Below the pieces are notes generated by a model, which was not told where the DNA came from, made no database searches, and was given only the letters and a program-made list of their open reading frames with translations. The position numbers were made by a program, and so were the translations under genes. 64,000 nucleotides of DNA from Solidesulfovibrio carbinoliphilus subsp. oakridgensis. Lineage in GTDB: Bacteria > Desulfobacterota > Desulfovibrionia > Desulfovibrionales > Desulfovibrionaceae. The DNA is taken from assembly GCF_000177215.2 (NCBI RefSeq), contig NZ_CM001368.1, positions 558,001-622,000 on the forward strand. The letters run 5' to 3'. Shown here piece by piece: positions 11,177 to 20,267 of this stretch (position 1 is its first letter; each line of letters starts with the position of its first letter).

Positions 11177-12210
11177 AGGGGTTCTCCTGCGGCGACCCGC
11201 GTCCAGGCGTCCAGATACTCCCTGGCGCCGGCCGAAAGCAGGTGCCCGGCGGCCACGGCCTCCATGGCCCGGCCGGCCATGCGCCGGCGAAGGGCGGCGT
11301 CGCACACGAGGCGCGAGACGGCCTCGTGCCAGGCGGCCGGGTCCGGACCGGCAAGCAGTCCCGTCACGCCCGGCTCCACCACCTCCCGGTAGGGCGGCAG
11401 GTCGGCAAAGACGCCGGCCATGCCGGCGGCCGCGTATTCCATCCACTTCATGGGGCTTTTGGCCCGGTTGAAGGGCGTGTCGGCCAGGGGGGCCAGGCCC
11501 ACGCCGCAGCCGAGGCGGGGGAGCCTGGCGGCATAGGCGGCGTAGTCCGGGGTAAAGGGAAGGGTGGTTGCGCCGGGAAAGGTCCCGGCGGGAGGCGTGC
11601 AGCCGAAAAAGACGAACCGGACGTGCTCGCCCAGGGTGCCTGCCAGACCCGACAAGGCGGACGCCAGCGGGGCCAGGTCCGGCCCGTGGGAGGGCGTCCC
11701 GGCCAGGCCCACGGCCACGACAGGCCGGTCCGGCGGCGGGACCGGCCGCCACAAGGCGTCGGGCAGGAAGTTTCGCACCACCCGCACCCGGGGATTGAGG
11801 GGACGAAACACTGCGGCCAGGACCGTTGTACTGACCGTGACGCAGTCGGCCCGGCGGGCGGTCTCCAGGATGTGGGGCAGGATCCCGGCCATGCGGGGGG
11901 CGAAGGGGTGGTCCGGCGGGACGGCGGTCCAGTCGTCGTCGGTGTCGTAGACCACCGGCTTTCCCGAGGCGAAAACGGCCTCCAGGACCGGGGCCGTGGC
12001 CGGGCTCGGGAAATACCGCTGGATGAGCAGCAAGTCGGCCGCGTCCAGGATGTCGGTGCGGACCCGGTGGCCGGGTCCGTGGGGCACGGCCCCGGCCAGG
12101 AGCCGCACCGCAGGGCCAAGGGCGTTGGCCGGTTCCAGCACGCGCAGCCGGGCGCAGGCGTAGGCCGGGTCGTCGAAACCGTACCAGGCGACGGTCAGGG
12201 GCACGGCCAC
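11173..12210 (-). CDS. Glycosyltransferase, GT-B fold (GT4-like)
   Basis: The 345-residue product begins LTVAWYGFDDPAYACARLRV and ends with the typical GT-B nucleotide-sugar site: SPMKWMEYAAAGMAGVFADLPPYREVVEPG, where the Glu contacts the sugar nucleotide. It also has VVYDTDDDW, common in family 4 proteins of O-antigen and glycan islands. The start is GTG at 12210; another in-frame GTG 6 nt later is equally possible and neither has a strong Shine-Dalgarno. It is translationally coupled to the GT2 gene downstream, so the pair probably acts on one glycan. Confidence 0.78.
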   Translation of the reverse strand: MAVPLTVAWYGFDDPAYACARLRVLEPANALGPAVRLLAGAVPHGPGHRVRTDILDAADLLLIQRYFPSPATAPVLEAVFASGKPVVYDTDDDWTAVPPDHPFAPRMAGILPHILETARRADCVTVSTTVLAAVFRPLNPRVRVVRNFLPDALWRPVPPPDRPVVAVGLAGTPSHGPDLAPLASALSGLAGTLGEHVRFVFFGCTPPAGTFPGATTLPFTPDYAAYAARLPRLGCGVGLAPLADTPFNRAKSPMKWMEYAAAGMAGVFADLPPYREVVEPGVTGLLAGPDPAAWHEAVSRLVCDAALRRRMAGRAMEAVAAGHLLSAGAREYLDAWTRVAAGEPL

Positions 12211-12255
12211 GCCTCGCCTGCCTGCCGGCCGCGTCCCTGCCGGGTCCTTTGTCGA

Positions 12256-14388
12256 TCAGGCGCCAAGGGCTTTGGGCCGTCCGCCGGCCAGGGCCTGGAA
12301 GACGATTTCCGCCCTGGCCGTCTGCCTGTCCACGGAGGAGACGGTGATGGCGGCCGGTTCCCTGAAATACTCGGCCGCGCCGCGCAGGATGCCTTCGAAG
12401 TATTCCGGATAGCCGCGCGTGGAGTGGTAGGTCATGACGAGCCTGTCCCCCTTGTCCTCGTAGGTGAACCGGGGCGGCTGCAGGCCGGGCATGTCCTTGG
12501 TCAGCCGGGCGTGGGTGTCGTTCATCGTCAGGTAGAAGTCCTTGAGATTTTTCACTTTGAAGGAGTGGGGGTAGTGCTTGTGGAACCCTTTGATGGTAAA
12601 GCGGCCAAGAGCCAGGAAGACTTCCGGAATCGAAGTGCCGGTCTTTTCGGCCACGATCTCGGCCATCTGCCGCAAGACCTGGTCCGGATAGTTCTGGGTG
12701 GGCAGGAAGGTCGGGTAGCCCATTTCCTGCTGCATGCCTTCATAGACCGCGGCGCCGAAGTGGTCGTGGATGCATTCCTGCATGAGTTTGGGCAAGATGC
12801 CCTTCATGTTCGCCTGGGAGGTGCGCAGCTTCACGTCCTGTTCGTGCCGGTCGGCGAAGGTGCCGGCCAGGCCGAGCAGGGACTGGGCCAGTTCGGCCAG
12901 TTCCCGGGTGGCCTGGGCGGTCTGGACGGCCCCTTCGTCGGCTTCGTTGGCCACGCGGGCGATGACCTCGATGTTGCGGTTGATCTCTTCGGCGGCCGCC
13001 GACTGCTGCTCGGCGGCCGTGGCGATCTGGGTCACCTGCCCCGTCACCTCGTGGATGCGCGTCATGATGCGTTCGAGCGCCTGGCCGGCCTTGCGGGTGG
13101 CTTCGGTGCTGTCGGCCACCCGGGTTTCGGTTTCGTGCATGGAGGCCACGGCGTGTCGGGAACCGTCCTGGATCTGGTGGATGGAGTTCTCCACTTCCTT
13201 GGTGGCGGTCATGGTCTTTTCGGCCAGCTTCCGGACTTCGTCGGCGACCACGGCGAATCCCCGTCCCGCCTCGCCGGCCCGGGCCGCCTCGATGGCGGCA
13301 TTTAAGGCCAAGAGGTTGGTCTGGTCGGCGATGTCGTTGATGACGCCGATGATGCGGCCGATCTCCCCGGCCTGTCCGTCCAGGGCCGCCAGCACCTGGC
13401 CGAGTTTGCCCGTTGATTCGGCCACGGCCGTGATGCCGACAACCGCCTCGCGGACATCGGTGGCCCCGGCCTCGGCGGCGTGGTTGGCTCCGGTTGCGGC
13501 TTCGGAAGTCTGGCCCGCGTTCCTGGCCACTTCCATGACGGTCGCCGCCATCTCTTCCATGGCCGTGGCCACGGCTGCGGACTGCTGTTTCTGCTGCTCG
13601 GCGCCGCGGGCCTGTTCGTCGGAGGAGGCCGACAGTTCCTCCGAGGCCGAGGCCACGCGTTGGGCCAGTTCGTTGATGTCGCCACCGAGGTTTCGGAGGG
13701 CGGCCTGCCCGTCTTCGATCTGCCGCTGCTGTTCGCGCACCGTGGACAGGTCGGCCAGGCAGGTCACCGCCCCGAGGACGTCGCCCTTGATGCCGCGAAA
13801 GCAGTCCACGGAAAACTGGCAGGAGAGGGTGCGGCCGTCCCACAGGGTGAGATCCCGTTCGGCCAGTTGGCTCACGCCGTCGGCCAGGACCTTCTCCGTC
13901 ACCGAGGTGCCGTCCTTGTTGTAGAAGGCCTGGCTGACCGTCTTGCCGATGATGGCGCTTTCGTTTTTGCGCAGCAGGGCGGCCAGGGCCTGGCTGGCAT
14001 GGGTGATGACCCCGCTCTTGTTGCAGATCAAAAACGGCGTGCCCACGGCCAGGATGGCGCTGCGATAGTATTCCCGGCGCTGCATGTTGAAGGCCAGGAC
14101 TTCGCTTGCCTGTTCGCCGAGCGGCCCGAGCGCCTTCCAGGACAGCACGTCGTCCAGAAGATAGGCCCGGTGGTCGACGTTCATCTTTTGGAATCCGAAG
14201 AACAGTTCGCGGACAGGGCCGTTGATGCGCCGGGCGGCGAGCCATGCGACGCCGCAGGCCGCGACGGCCAGGGCGATGCCGACGAGAATGTTGCCGAGCA
14301 GACTGGAGACGATGATGCAAATGCCGCAAAGGATGCCCAGGGCGAGACAGAGAAGGCCGGGAGAGGGCGGAAGATTCCTGTCGTTCAT
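12256..14388 (-). CDS. Methyl-accepting chemotaxis protein with C-terminal H-NOX haem domain
   Basis: The 710-residue product has two adjacent transmembrane helices (about residues 10-55) with almost no periplasmic loop. A PAS domain follows (about 95-215), then an MCP signalling region with the hairpin tip [39 protein letters not shown] broken by heptads. Residues 528-710 are a full H-NOX domain: proximal haem His626 in NDTHARL, and the haem-propionate motif Y654-x-S656-x-R658. Y663 aligns with the distal tyrosine of the O2-binding Thermoanaerobacter domain. ATG 14388 is chosen over 14430 because GGAG lies just upstream. It likely senses O2 or NO and signals to CheA. Confidence 0.9.
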   Translation of the reverse strand: MNDRNLPPSPGLLCLALGILCGICIIVSSLLGNILVGIALAVAACGVAWLAARRINGPVRELFFGFQKMNVDHRAYLLDDVLSWKALGPLGEQASEVLAFNMQRREYYRSAILAVGTPFLICNKSGVITHASQALAALLRKNESAIIGKTVSQAFYNKDGTSVTEKVLADGVSQLAERDLTLWDGRTLSCQFSVDCFRGIKGDVLGAVTCLADLSTVREQQRQIEDGQAALRNLGGDINELAQRVASASEELSASSDEQARGAEQQKQQSAAVATAMEEMAATVMEVARNAGQTSEAATGANHAAEAGATDVREAVVGITAVAESTGKLGQVLAALDGQAGEIGRIIGVINDIADQTNLLALNAAIEAARAGEAGRGFAVVADEVRKLAEKTMTATKEVENSIHQIQDGSRHAVASMHETETRVADSTEATRKAGQALERIMTRIHEVTGQVTQIATAAEQQSAAAEEINRNIEVIARVANEADEGAVQTAQATRELAELAQSLLGLAGTFADRHEQDVKLRTSQANMKGILPKLMQECIHDHFGAAVYEGMQQEMGYPTFLPTQNYPDQVLRQMAEIVAEKTGTSIPEVFLALGRFTIKGFHKHYPHSFKVKNLKDFYLTMNDTHARLTKDMPGLQPPRFTYEDKGDRLVMTYHSTRGYPEYFEGILRGAAEYFREPAAITVSSVDRQTARAEIVFQALAGGRPKALGA

Positions 14389-14500
14389 GTCATCGCTCCA
14401 ATTCGTTTTTCGCCATTGGAAACTAATCATCAGGCAACGTCAATGCATCGATGCCCTTTGCGGAAGCGATCCTTACGGGAAGGGCGGCGCGCGGCGTTTT

Positions 14501-16210
14501 TCAGGGCAACGTTTCGGAACCGGCGAGCCGGCCCGCCGGAGACCGTCCGCTGAAGCGGTACGGCGCCAGAAGGGCTTTCCAGAGAGCGTCGAGGCCGGCC
14601 GGGGTCTCGCCGTAGGTGGCGAGCCTCGCTCCGGCCGGCGGCAGGAGCGGCAGGTCGTAGGGCGACTCGGCCGCGACCAGGACCAGCCGCTGGGGTTCTT
14701 CCCCGGCCAGGGCACTGGCCAGACGGCGTTGGCCTTCCCTGTTTCGGGCGTCGGTGACCAGAAGCACCACGCGGCGGGCGTCCCGGGCTTTGCCCACGGC
14801 ATCGGCAATGGCCCCGGCATCGGGATCGGCGGGGAGAAAAAGCGTTTGCGGGCCGTTTAAGGCGGCAAGGCCGGCTTCGGCCTCGGTGTCGGTGGCCTCC
14901 CGGCCGAGTCGTGGGCGCACGATCAGGGTGCCGGCATCGGCGGTGAGGGGCAGGGCCGGGGCGGTCGGTCCGAAAGCGGTCAGGGCCCGGGCCGCGATGC
15001 GCCGGGCCAGGGCGGCGCCGGCCGGCGTGGCCAGCCGGTCTTGGAGGTCCGTGGCCGGGGTGTCCAGGGCGGCGGCGCGCAAAAGCCCGAACCGCTCCTT
15101 TAAGCGCAACACGCGAAGGACCGCCGCGTCCAGACGATTTACGGGCACCCGGCCGGTCCGGACCGCGAGCAGCACCCGGTCCATGGCCTCCAGGCGCTCG
15201 GACGCCGGACGCCCGGCGTCCGCGCCGACAAGCAGGACGTCGGCCCCGGCGGCCAGGGCCATGACCGCGGCTTCGGCCGTGCCGTAGGTGGCGGCCACGG
15301 CCCCCATGCCAAGCGAATCGGTGAAGATCACCCCGTCGAACCCGAGCCGGCCCCGCAGGACGCCGGAGAGCATCCGCCGGGACAGCGTGGCGGGAAGGTT
15401 GTCCGGCTCCAGGTCCGGGGTCAGGACATGGGCGGTCATGACCGCCGGGGCACCGGCCGCAAAGGCCGCCCGGAACGGCGGGAAATCGACCCGGGAGAGG
15501 GTGGCGGCGTCGTGGTCCACCCGGGGGAGGCCGACATGGGAGTCCACGGCCGTGTCCCCGTGCCCGGGGAAATGCTTGGGCGTGCATATGGCCCCCACGC
15601 TTGCGTACCCGGCCGTGGCCGCGGCCGTGAAGCGGGCCACGTCGGCCGGGTTGGCCCCGAAGGAACGGATGCCGATCACGGGGTTGGCCGGGTTGACGTT
15701 GACGTCGGCGACCGGCGCGAAATCGGTGTTGATGCCGACGGCCAGAAGCTCCCGGCCCGTGGCGGCGGCGGCCTGCCGGACGAGGTCGGCCCGGCCGGCC
15801 GCCGCCTGGGCCATCTGGCTCGGAAAGACGGTAAATCCCCGGCGCAGCCTGGCCACCGGGCCGCCTTCCTGGTCCACGCCGACAAGCAGGCCAAGCCCTT
15901 GCGGCGTGTCCGCCGCCGTGGCTTGGAGCGCCGCGGTCAGGCGGGCCACCTGGGCCGGGGTCTCGATGTTGCCGGCATTGGCGTAGAGGATGACGCCGCC
16001 AAGGCGGCGGTCCCGGATGAGGGCGGCGGTCTCGGGCGAGACGTCCGGGCCTTCGAACCAGACCATGAAGACCTGGCCGACTTTTTCCTCAAGCGTCATG
16101 GCCGCAAGCAGGGCCGGGGCGCGCGAGGCGGCGGCAGCGGGTCCGGGATGGGCCGTGAGGCAGGCCGCGGCAAGGGCCAGGAGGAGGCGGAGGAGGCGGG
16201 CGTGGCGCAT
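14501..16210 (-). CDS. Glycoside hydrolase family 3, beta-N-acetylhexosaminidase (NagZ-like)
   Basis: The 569-residue protein carries a Sec signal peptide (about 1-27, cleavage near AAA-SRAPA). It then has the GH3 barrel with VGVDQEGGPVARL, the catalytic loop KHFPGHGDTAVDSHVGLP (His acid/base of NagZ enzymes) and the nucleophile Asp in FTDSLGMGA. NagZ enzymes remove N-acetylglucosamine from muropeptides. The signal peptide and the extra C-terminal domain (about 370-569) make this an exported, longer relative rather than the cytoplasmic 340-residue recycling enzyme. It starts 21 nt after the GGDEF gene stop and is probably co-transcribed with it. Confidence 0.87.
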   Translation of the reverse strand: MRHARLLRLLLALAAACLTAHPGPAAAASRAPALLAAMTLEEKVGQVFMVWFEGPDVSPETAALIRDRRLGGVILYANAGNIETPAQVARLTAALQATAADTPQGLGLLVGVDQEGGPVARLRRGFTVFPSQMAQAAAGRADLVRQAAAATGRELLAVGINTDFAPVADVNVNPANPVIGIRSFGANPADVARFTAAATAGYASVGAICTPKHFPGHGDTAVDSHVGLPRVDHDAATLSRVDFPPFRAAFAAGAPAVMTAHVLTPDLEPDNLPATLSRRMLSGVLRGRLGFDGVIFTDSLGMGAVAATYGTAEAAVMALAAGADVLLVGADAGRPASERLEAMDRVLLAVRTGRVPVNRLDAAVLRVLRLKERFGLLRAAALDTPATDLQDRLATPAGAALARRIAARALTAFGPTAPALPLTADAGTLIVRPRLGREATDTEAEAGLAALNGPQTLFLPADPDAGAIADAVGKARDARRVVLLVTDARNREGQRRLASALAGEEPQRLVLVAAESPYDLPLLPPAGARLATYGETPAGLDALWKALLAPYRFSGRSPAGRLAGSETLP

Positions 16211-16231
16211 GGTGTGGGCTCCGGAGGGAAG

Positions 16232-17479
16232 TTACGCGCCGTTCTCGGCGCGTTTGTCGGCGTACATGGCCTCGTCGGCCCGGCGGATCAGATCGTCGAT
16301 GGACTGGCCCGGCACGTGCATGGCCACGCCGATGGAGACGGACAGGCCGGGGGCGCCGGAAAGTTCCCGGTCCCGGGCCACCTGGGCCACGCAGGCCCGC
16401 AGCCGTTTGGCCATGACGGCCGCCTCGTGGTTCCCGGCATCGGGCATCAGCACCACGAACTCGTCGCCGCCGAGCCGGGCCAGCATGTCGTAGGCCCGGA
16501 TCCGGCCGGCCATGGCCCGGGCCACGTCGCACAGCACCGCGTCGCCTTTTTCATGGCCAAAGAGGTCGTTGACGGCCTTGAACCGGTCGAGGTCGCAAAA
16601 AAGAAGCGCGGCCGGGCTGCCCCTGCGTTCGGCCAGGGACAGGAGCGAGGGTGCGTTGCGGCGCAGGGAGGCTCGGTTGGGGATGCCGGTCAGTTCGTCG
16701 GAGTCTCGCTGGCGGGAGAGTTCTTCGTGGATCTTGACGTGCAGCAGATCGCCAGCCAAAACCTCGCAGAAATGCTCGAGAAAATCCGTGCCCTTCTCGG
16801 CCGTGTAGCGGCCGGGGTCCGGATCGGCCAGGGCCAGGGCCCCGATGCGCCGGTCGGGCCGGTATTTGTCGTGCAGCGGCGCGATGAAGCACGAACCATC
16901 CGAAAGCTCGGGGCAGGCGGCGAAAAGGGCCGGCGGGAAGAAGAAGCCCGGATCGGCCAGGGCGGCCACAGGGCCGACGTGGACCGTCCGTTCACTGGCG
17001 GGGGCGCGGGGCAGGGAACGAAGGGCCGCAACCAGGGCCGTTTGGGACGGGCAGGGATAGGCCGCCGGCACGTAGGCCTCGAAATCCTCGCGGGAGAGCA
17101 GGCAGGCGAGGGCGGGCACGCCCATGGCCCGGGCCAGCCGGTCCAGGATGTCCGGCAGGTCGGACAGATGGCGCAACTGCCGTGACAGGGTGAGGGCGGC
17201 CCGGAAGGTGCAAAAAGCCTGATCGTTGGCCCGAAAGATGTCCTGGAGCCGCTCCATCTGGCCGGCCTGTCGGCGCAGGCGCTCGCGCAGGCGCAGGGAC
17301 TCGGCGGCGTGGAGGCGGACCTCGGCGACCAGATCGGCCTTTTCCCGGTCGAAGCAGGCCCGCGACGCCAGCAGGTCGTCCACCAGCCGACGAAAGTCCG
17401 TCTGTCGGCCATGGGGAAGGAAACGTTCCAGTTCCAGGGCTTTGGCGGTCAGGTCGGTGTCTTCGAGGGGGATGCTCAT
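16232..17479 (-). CDS. GGDEF diguanylate cyclase
   Basis: The 415-residue soluble protein has an N-terminal coiled coil (about 25-85), a GAF-like middle (about 90-240) and a C-terminal GGDEF domain. It carries DELTGIPNRASL, CDLDRFKAVND and the intact active site RLGGDEFVVLMPD, so it should make c-di-GMP. An RxxD inhibitory site is not obvious upstream of the GGDEF motif. Neighbours are a glycosidase, a chemoreceptor and glycosyltransferases, consistent with control of surface or motility, but the input signal is unknown. Confidence 0.88.
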   Translation of the reverse strand: MSIPLEDTDLTAKALELERFLPHGRQTDFRRLVDDLLASRACFDREKADLVAEVRLHAAESLRLRERLRRQAGQMERLQDIFRANDQAFCTFRAALTLSRQLRHLSDLPDILDRLARAMGVPALACLLSREDFEAYVPAAYPCPSQTALVAALRSLPRAPASERTVHVGPVAALADPGFFFPPALFAACPELSDGSCFIAPLHDKYRPDRRIGALALADPDPGRYTAEKGTDFLEHFCEVLAGDLLHVKIHEELSRQRDSDELTGIPNRASLRRNAPSLLSLAERRGSPAALLFCDLDRFKAVNDLFGHEKGDAVLCDVARAMAGRIRAYDMLARLGGDEFVVLMPDAGNHEAAVMAKRLRACVAQVARDRELSGAPGLSVSIGVAMHVPGQSIDDLIRRADEAMYADKRAENGA

Positions 17480-17608
17480 GGGGATCTCGGGGCGGCGGGG
17501 CCGCCCGTATGCTCCGAGCTCTTGGTACCATGTCCGAGGCAGGCCAACAAGTCATGCGGATGTTTGAAAAAATTGCAGCCGAACGCAGGTTGCCGTCATG
17601 GAGCGGCC

Positions 17609-19171
17609 ATGAGGATCGTGTTACAAAATTTGACCCGGTTTGGCGATCTGCTGCAATCGCAGCCCACCCTGGCCGAACTGGCCGGCGCCGGCCACGAGGT
17701 TGCAGTGGCCTGCCTGGAAAATTTTGCCGGGGCCGCGGCCCTGCTGCCCGAGGCCTCCCTGATCCTGCCCCTGCCCGGGGCCCGGATGCTGGCCGGCCTG
17801 GAGGGGAACTGGCCCGAGGCCTTGGCGGCTGTCGATGGATTCGTCGACCGGGTGGTCCGGGATTTCGCGCCCGAGGCCGTGGTCAACCTGACCCCGGCCC
17901 TGGCCGCGCGCCTGCTCGCCCGGCGGCTTTGCGGCGAGGACGTGCTCGGGTTCAGCCTCGATCCTTTCGGGTTTCGTCACGAATCCTCGCCCTGGGCCAC
18001 CTTTCTCGAGGCCTCCTCGGCCAACCGGGGGCTCAGTCCCTTCAATGTCGTGGATCTTTTCCGCAAGGCGGCCGGCGTCGGCAACGGGCCGGGCCGGTTT
18101 GCCCTGCGCCGGCCCGAGGCGGCGGCGCTTCAGGCGGCCGGGGAACGCCTCGCTGCCGGCGCGCCGCCGGACGCCGCCTTTTTCGTGGGCTTTCAGCTCG
18201 GGGCCAGCGCCGCGGCCAGGCAGTGGCCCGTGGCTGCCTTTGGCCAGGTCGGGGAGATGCTCTGGGAACGGTACCGGGCCGTGCCGGTCCTTTTAGGCGG
18301 TCCGGGCGAGACCGGGCTGGCCGCGAGCTACCGGCAAGCCTGCCCGGCCCCGGCCGTGGACCTGATCGGGGCCACGGACCTGCCGGGGCTGGCGGCGGTC
18401 CTGTGCCGGCTGCGGCTCCTCGTGACCAACGACACCGGCACCCTCCATCTGGCCGCCGGCCTGGACGTCCCGTCGGTTTCCATCTTCCTGGCCACGGCCC
18501 AGCCCTTTGACACCGGTCCCTATCGGGAAGGGTGCCTGTGCCTGGAGCCGGACATGGCCTGCCATCCCTGCGCCTTTGGCGTGGCCTGTCCCATCGGCAA
18601 CGCCTGCCTCTCGGCCATCGGGCCGGAGACCGTGTCCCGGGTCGTCAGCGAATTTTGCGACACGGGCCGGTTTGCGGCCGGGGCCTATCCCGGGGCCCGG
18701 GCCTGGCTGTCGGCCTTTGACACGTCGGGCTTCATGGACATGGTTTCGCTTTCCGGCCACGACGCCGAGGCCCGGGCGGTCTGGCTGCGGGTCCTGCGCC
18801 GGGTCCTTCGTCAATTCCTTGACGAAAAGCCGTTTGGCGAGCCGGATTCCGGCCTGCCGGCCTTGCCGCCGCTCCCTGGGGACACACGGCAAGCACTGGC
18901 CACGCTCCTTGGCCAGTCCGCCGAACTCCTGCGCCTGCTCGAAGGGCAGGCCGGGCTCGCGGCCCGCAACCAGGCCATGAAAGCCCGTTTCCTGGCCACC
19001 TGGGAGCGGATTCGGGGCCTTTGGACAGGCTCGCCATACCTCGGCGTCCTTGGCCGCCTTTGGATGCACGAGGCCCAGCAGGCCTCCCCGGACCTGCCGG
19101 CCCTCCTTGGCCGCATCCGCCGTTACGCCGCCTGCGTCGCCGCCCTGGCCGCCTGTCTCGACCGTTCCTGA
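17609..19171 (+). CDS. Family 9 glycosyltransferase (heptosyltransferase-like) with long C-terminal extension
   Basis: The 520-residue product starts MRIVLQNLTRFGDLLQSQP, the GT9 N-terminal acceptor-site pattern, and has the donor-site motif VTNDTGTLHLAAGLDVPSV typical of ADP-heptose:LPS heptosyltransferases. Seven or so cysteines cluster around residues 305-335 (CLCLEPDMACHPCAFGVACP). Typical GT9 enzymes are about 350 residues; here about 150 additional helical residues follow. The ATG has no strong Shine-Dalgarno. Acceptor is unknown; protein or LPS glycosylation is possible, and the following flagella-type genes hint at flagellin modification. Confidence 0.78.
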   Translation: MRIVLQNLTRFGDLLQSQPTLAELAGAGHEVAVACLENFAGAAALLPEASLILPLPGARMLAGLEGNWPEALAAVDGFVDRVVRDFAPEAVVNLTPALAARLLARRLCGEDVLGFSLDPFGFRHESSPWATFLEASSANRGLSPFNVVDLFRKAAGVGNGPGRFALRRPEAAALQAAGERLAAGAPPDAAFFVGFQLGASAAARQWPVAAFGQVGEMLWERYRAVPVLLGGPGETGLAASYRQACPAPAVDLIGATDLPGLAAVLCRLRLLVTNDTGTLHLAAGLDVPSVSIFLATAQPFDTGPYREGCLCLEPDMACHPCAFGVACPIGNACLSAIGPETVSRVVSEFCDTGRFAAGAYPGARAWLSAFDTSGFMDMVSLSGHDAEARAVWLRVLRRVLRQFLDEKPFGEPDSGLPALPPLPGDTRQALATLLGQSAELLRLLEGQAGLAARNQAMKARFLATWERIRGLWTGSPYLGVLGRLWMHEAQQASPDLPALLGRIRRYAACVAALAACLDRS

Positions 19172-19174
19172 CCT

Positions 19175-19245
19175 TTGGCATGGTTGTTGAATAACGAGGG
19201 GTGGGAATGGAAATCCTTTCCCCTCCGACAACAACTCCAGAGGGA
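19175..19245 (+). promoter_or_regulatory. Structured leader and possible sigma-54 promoter before gene 19254
   Basis: TTGGCATG-GTTG-TTGAA (19176-19191) resembles a sigma-54 promoter, with GG at 19177-19178, but has GA instead of GC at the -12 element. It overlaps nested inverted repeats: GTTGTTG (19183-19189) with CAACAAC (19229-19235), and GAGGGG (19196-19201) with CCCCTC (19220-19225). The ribosome site AGAGGGAGG follows. Promoter call is weak; the stem-loop is plain in the sequence. Confidence 0.4.
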
Positions 19246-19253
19246 GGCGCGAC

Positions 19254-19859
19254 ATGATAAGCGTGGACGGCCGGGAAACCGGCATGGACATCAACCAGTT
19301 TCAAAACCTCGAGGAAATCCTGCTCCAGATCATGGGCGGGGGCGAGCTCGAGGGACGCGTCGTGACCGACGTGTTCGTCAACAACGAAAGCTTTTCGGAA
19401 ATCTACCCGCACCAGGCCGAGGACATCGAGATCGACGAGATCAAGTCCGTCGAGGTGAAAAGCGTGCCCGTGGCCGACATGGCCCTCGACATCACCGTCG
19501 AGCTCAACAAGGTGGTCCTCTTGATGGACCAGGGCGCGCGGCGCGTGGCCGAACTTTTCCGCCAGGCCGACGATGCCGAGGCCCTGGAAGTCTACCAGGA
19601 CCTGATGGACGTCACCCGGGACTTCCTCAACATGATCGGCGTGCTGCGCGGCGAGTCCGTGGCCAAGGGCACGGCGGCCTTTGACGCCTCGGCGGACGAG
19701 ATCTCCAATCTCTTCTCCGAGATGGTGGAAGTGCTCGAAAACGAGGACTGGATCCTGCTTGCCGACCTGCTCGAATACGAGTTCGTTCCGGCCATGACCC
19801 GCTGGAAGACCGTCATTGCCGAGTTGCAGGAGAGCTTCCGGGAAAACGACAAGGAATAA
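19254..19859 (+). CDS. Conserved-looking acidic protein of unknown function, flagella-linked by context
   Basis: The 201-residue soluble protein is very acidic and predicted mostly helical from about residue 75 on. The N-terminal third holds beta-prone segments (GRVVTDVFVNNESFSEIYPHQ). No enzyme motif, membrane helix or signal peptide is visible. It is separated by 4 nt from a FlgN-like gene and preceded by a sigma-54-like site, so an assembly or regulatory role in flagella is an inference from position only. The ATG has GGGAGG upstream. Confidence 0.7.
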   Translation: MISVDGRETGMDINQFQNLEEILLQIMGGGELEGRVVTDVFVNNESFSEIYPHQAEDIEIDEIKSVEVKSVPVADMALDITVELNKVVLLMDQGARRVAELFRQADDAEALEVYQDLMDVTRDFLNMIGVLRGESVAKGTAAFDASADEISNLFSEMVEVLENEDWILLADLLEYEFVPAMTRWKTVIAELQESFRENDKE

Positions 19860-19863
19860 CGCC

Positions 19864-20214
19864 ATGTCCGACAAGCTTGAATATCTCGAAGCGGCTTTGG
19901 TTGCTGGTGAACGCGAACTCCATTGCCTCCTTGCGGGCGAAATCGAGGAGGCTGAACTCCTGGCCAAGGACCGTGGCCGGCTGCTGGAAATGGCGTGGCG
20001 TTCCGCCGACCCGGAGAGCATTGGCCAGCTTCGGGACAAGCTTTTGAAGCTCAAGAACCTGCAAGGCCAGCTGACGACCGAAGCCAGGCGTCTCCACGCC
20101 GACCTGCAAGACGATCTGCAACGGGCCAAGCAGGAGAACCAGCGCCTTTCCGGCTACCGCACGAGTGTCCGGCCCAATCCCGCCGTGCGCCGCTACCTGG
20201 ACAAGGCCGGCTGA
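19864..20214 (+). CDS. FlgN/FliT-like flagellar export chaperone candidate
   Basis: The 116-residue product is a continuous amphipathic alpha-helical protein without cysteines, ending RLSGYRTSVRPNPAVRRYLDKAG. Length, coiled-coil character and the C-terminal basic, tyrosine-containing tail resemble FlgN-type chaperones for hook-associated proteins. No sequence motif is decisive, so the assignment is tentative. It lies 4 nt after the acidic gene and is followed by a strong terminator, so these two genes form a complete operon. Confidence 0.55.
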   Translation: MSDKLEYLEAALVAGERELHCLLAGEIEEAELLAKDRGRLLEMAWRSADPESIGQLRDKLLKLKNLQGQLTTEARRLHADLQDDLQRAKQENQRLSGYRTSVRPNPAVRRYLDKAG

Positions 20215-20242
20215 GCCGCGCCCCCTCTGGCGCTCTTTTGCG

Positions 20243-20267
20243 GCCGGGCCTTCGGGTCCGGCTTTTT
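20243..20267 (+). terminator. Rho-independent terminator
   Basis: GCCGGGCC (20243-20250), tetraloop TTCG and GGTCCGGC (20255-20262) form an 8-bp stem with one G-T pair, followed at once by TTTTT. This is a textbook intrinsic terminator closing the 19254-20214 operon. Confidence 0.92.

Noticed and set aside
13480-14553. Plus-strand 357-codon frame opposite the chemoreceptor
   Set aside because: Antisense to the MCP/PAS region; composition is typical of a mirrored frame.
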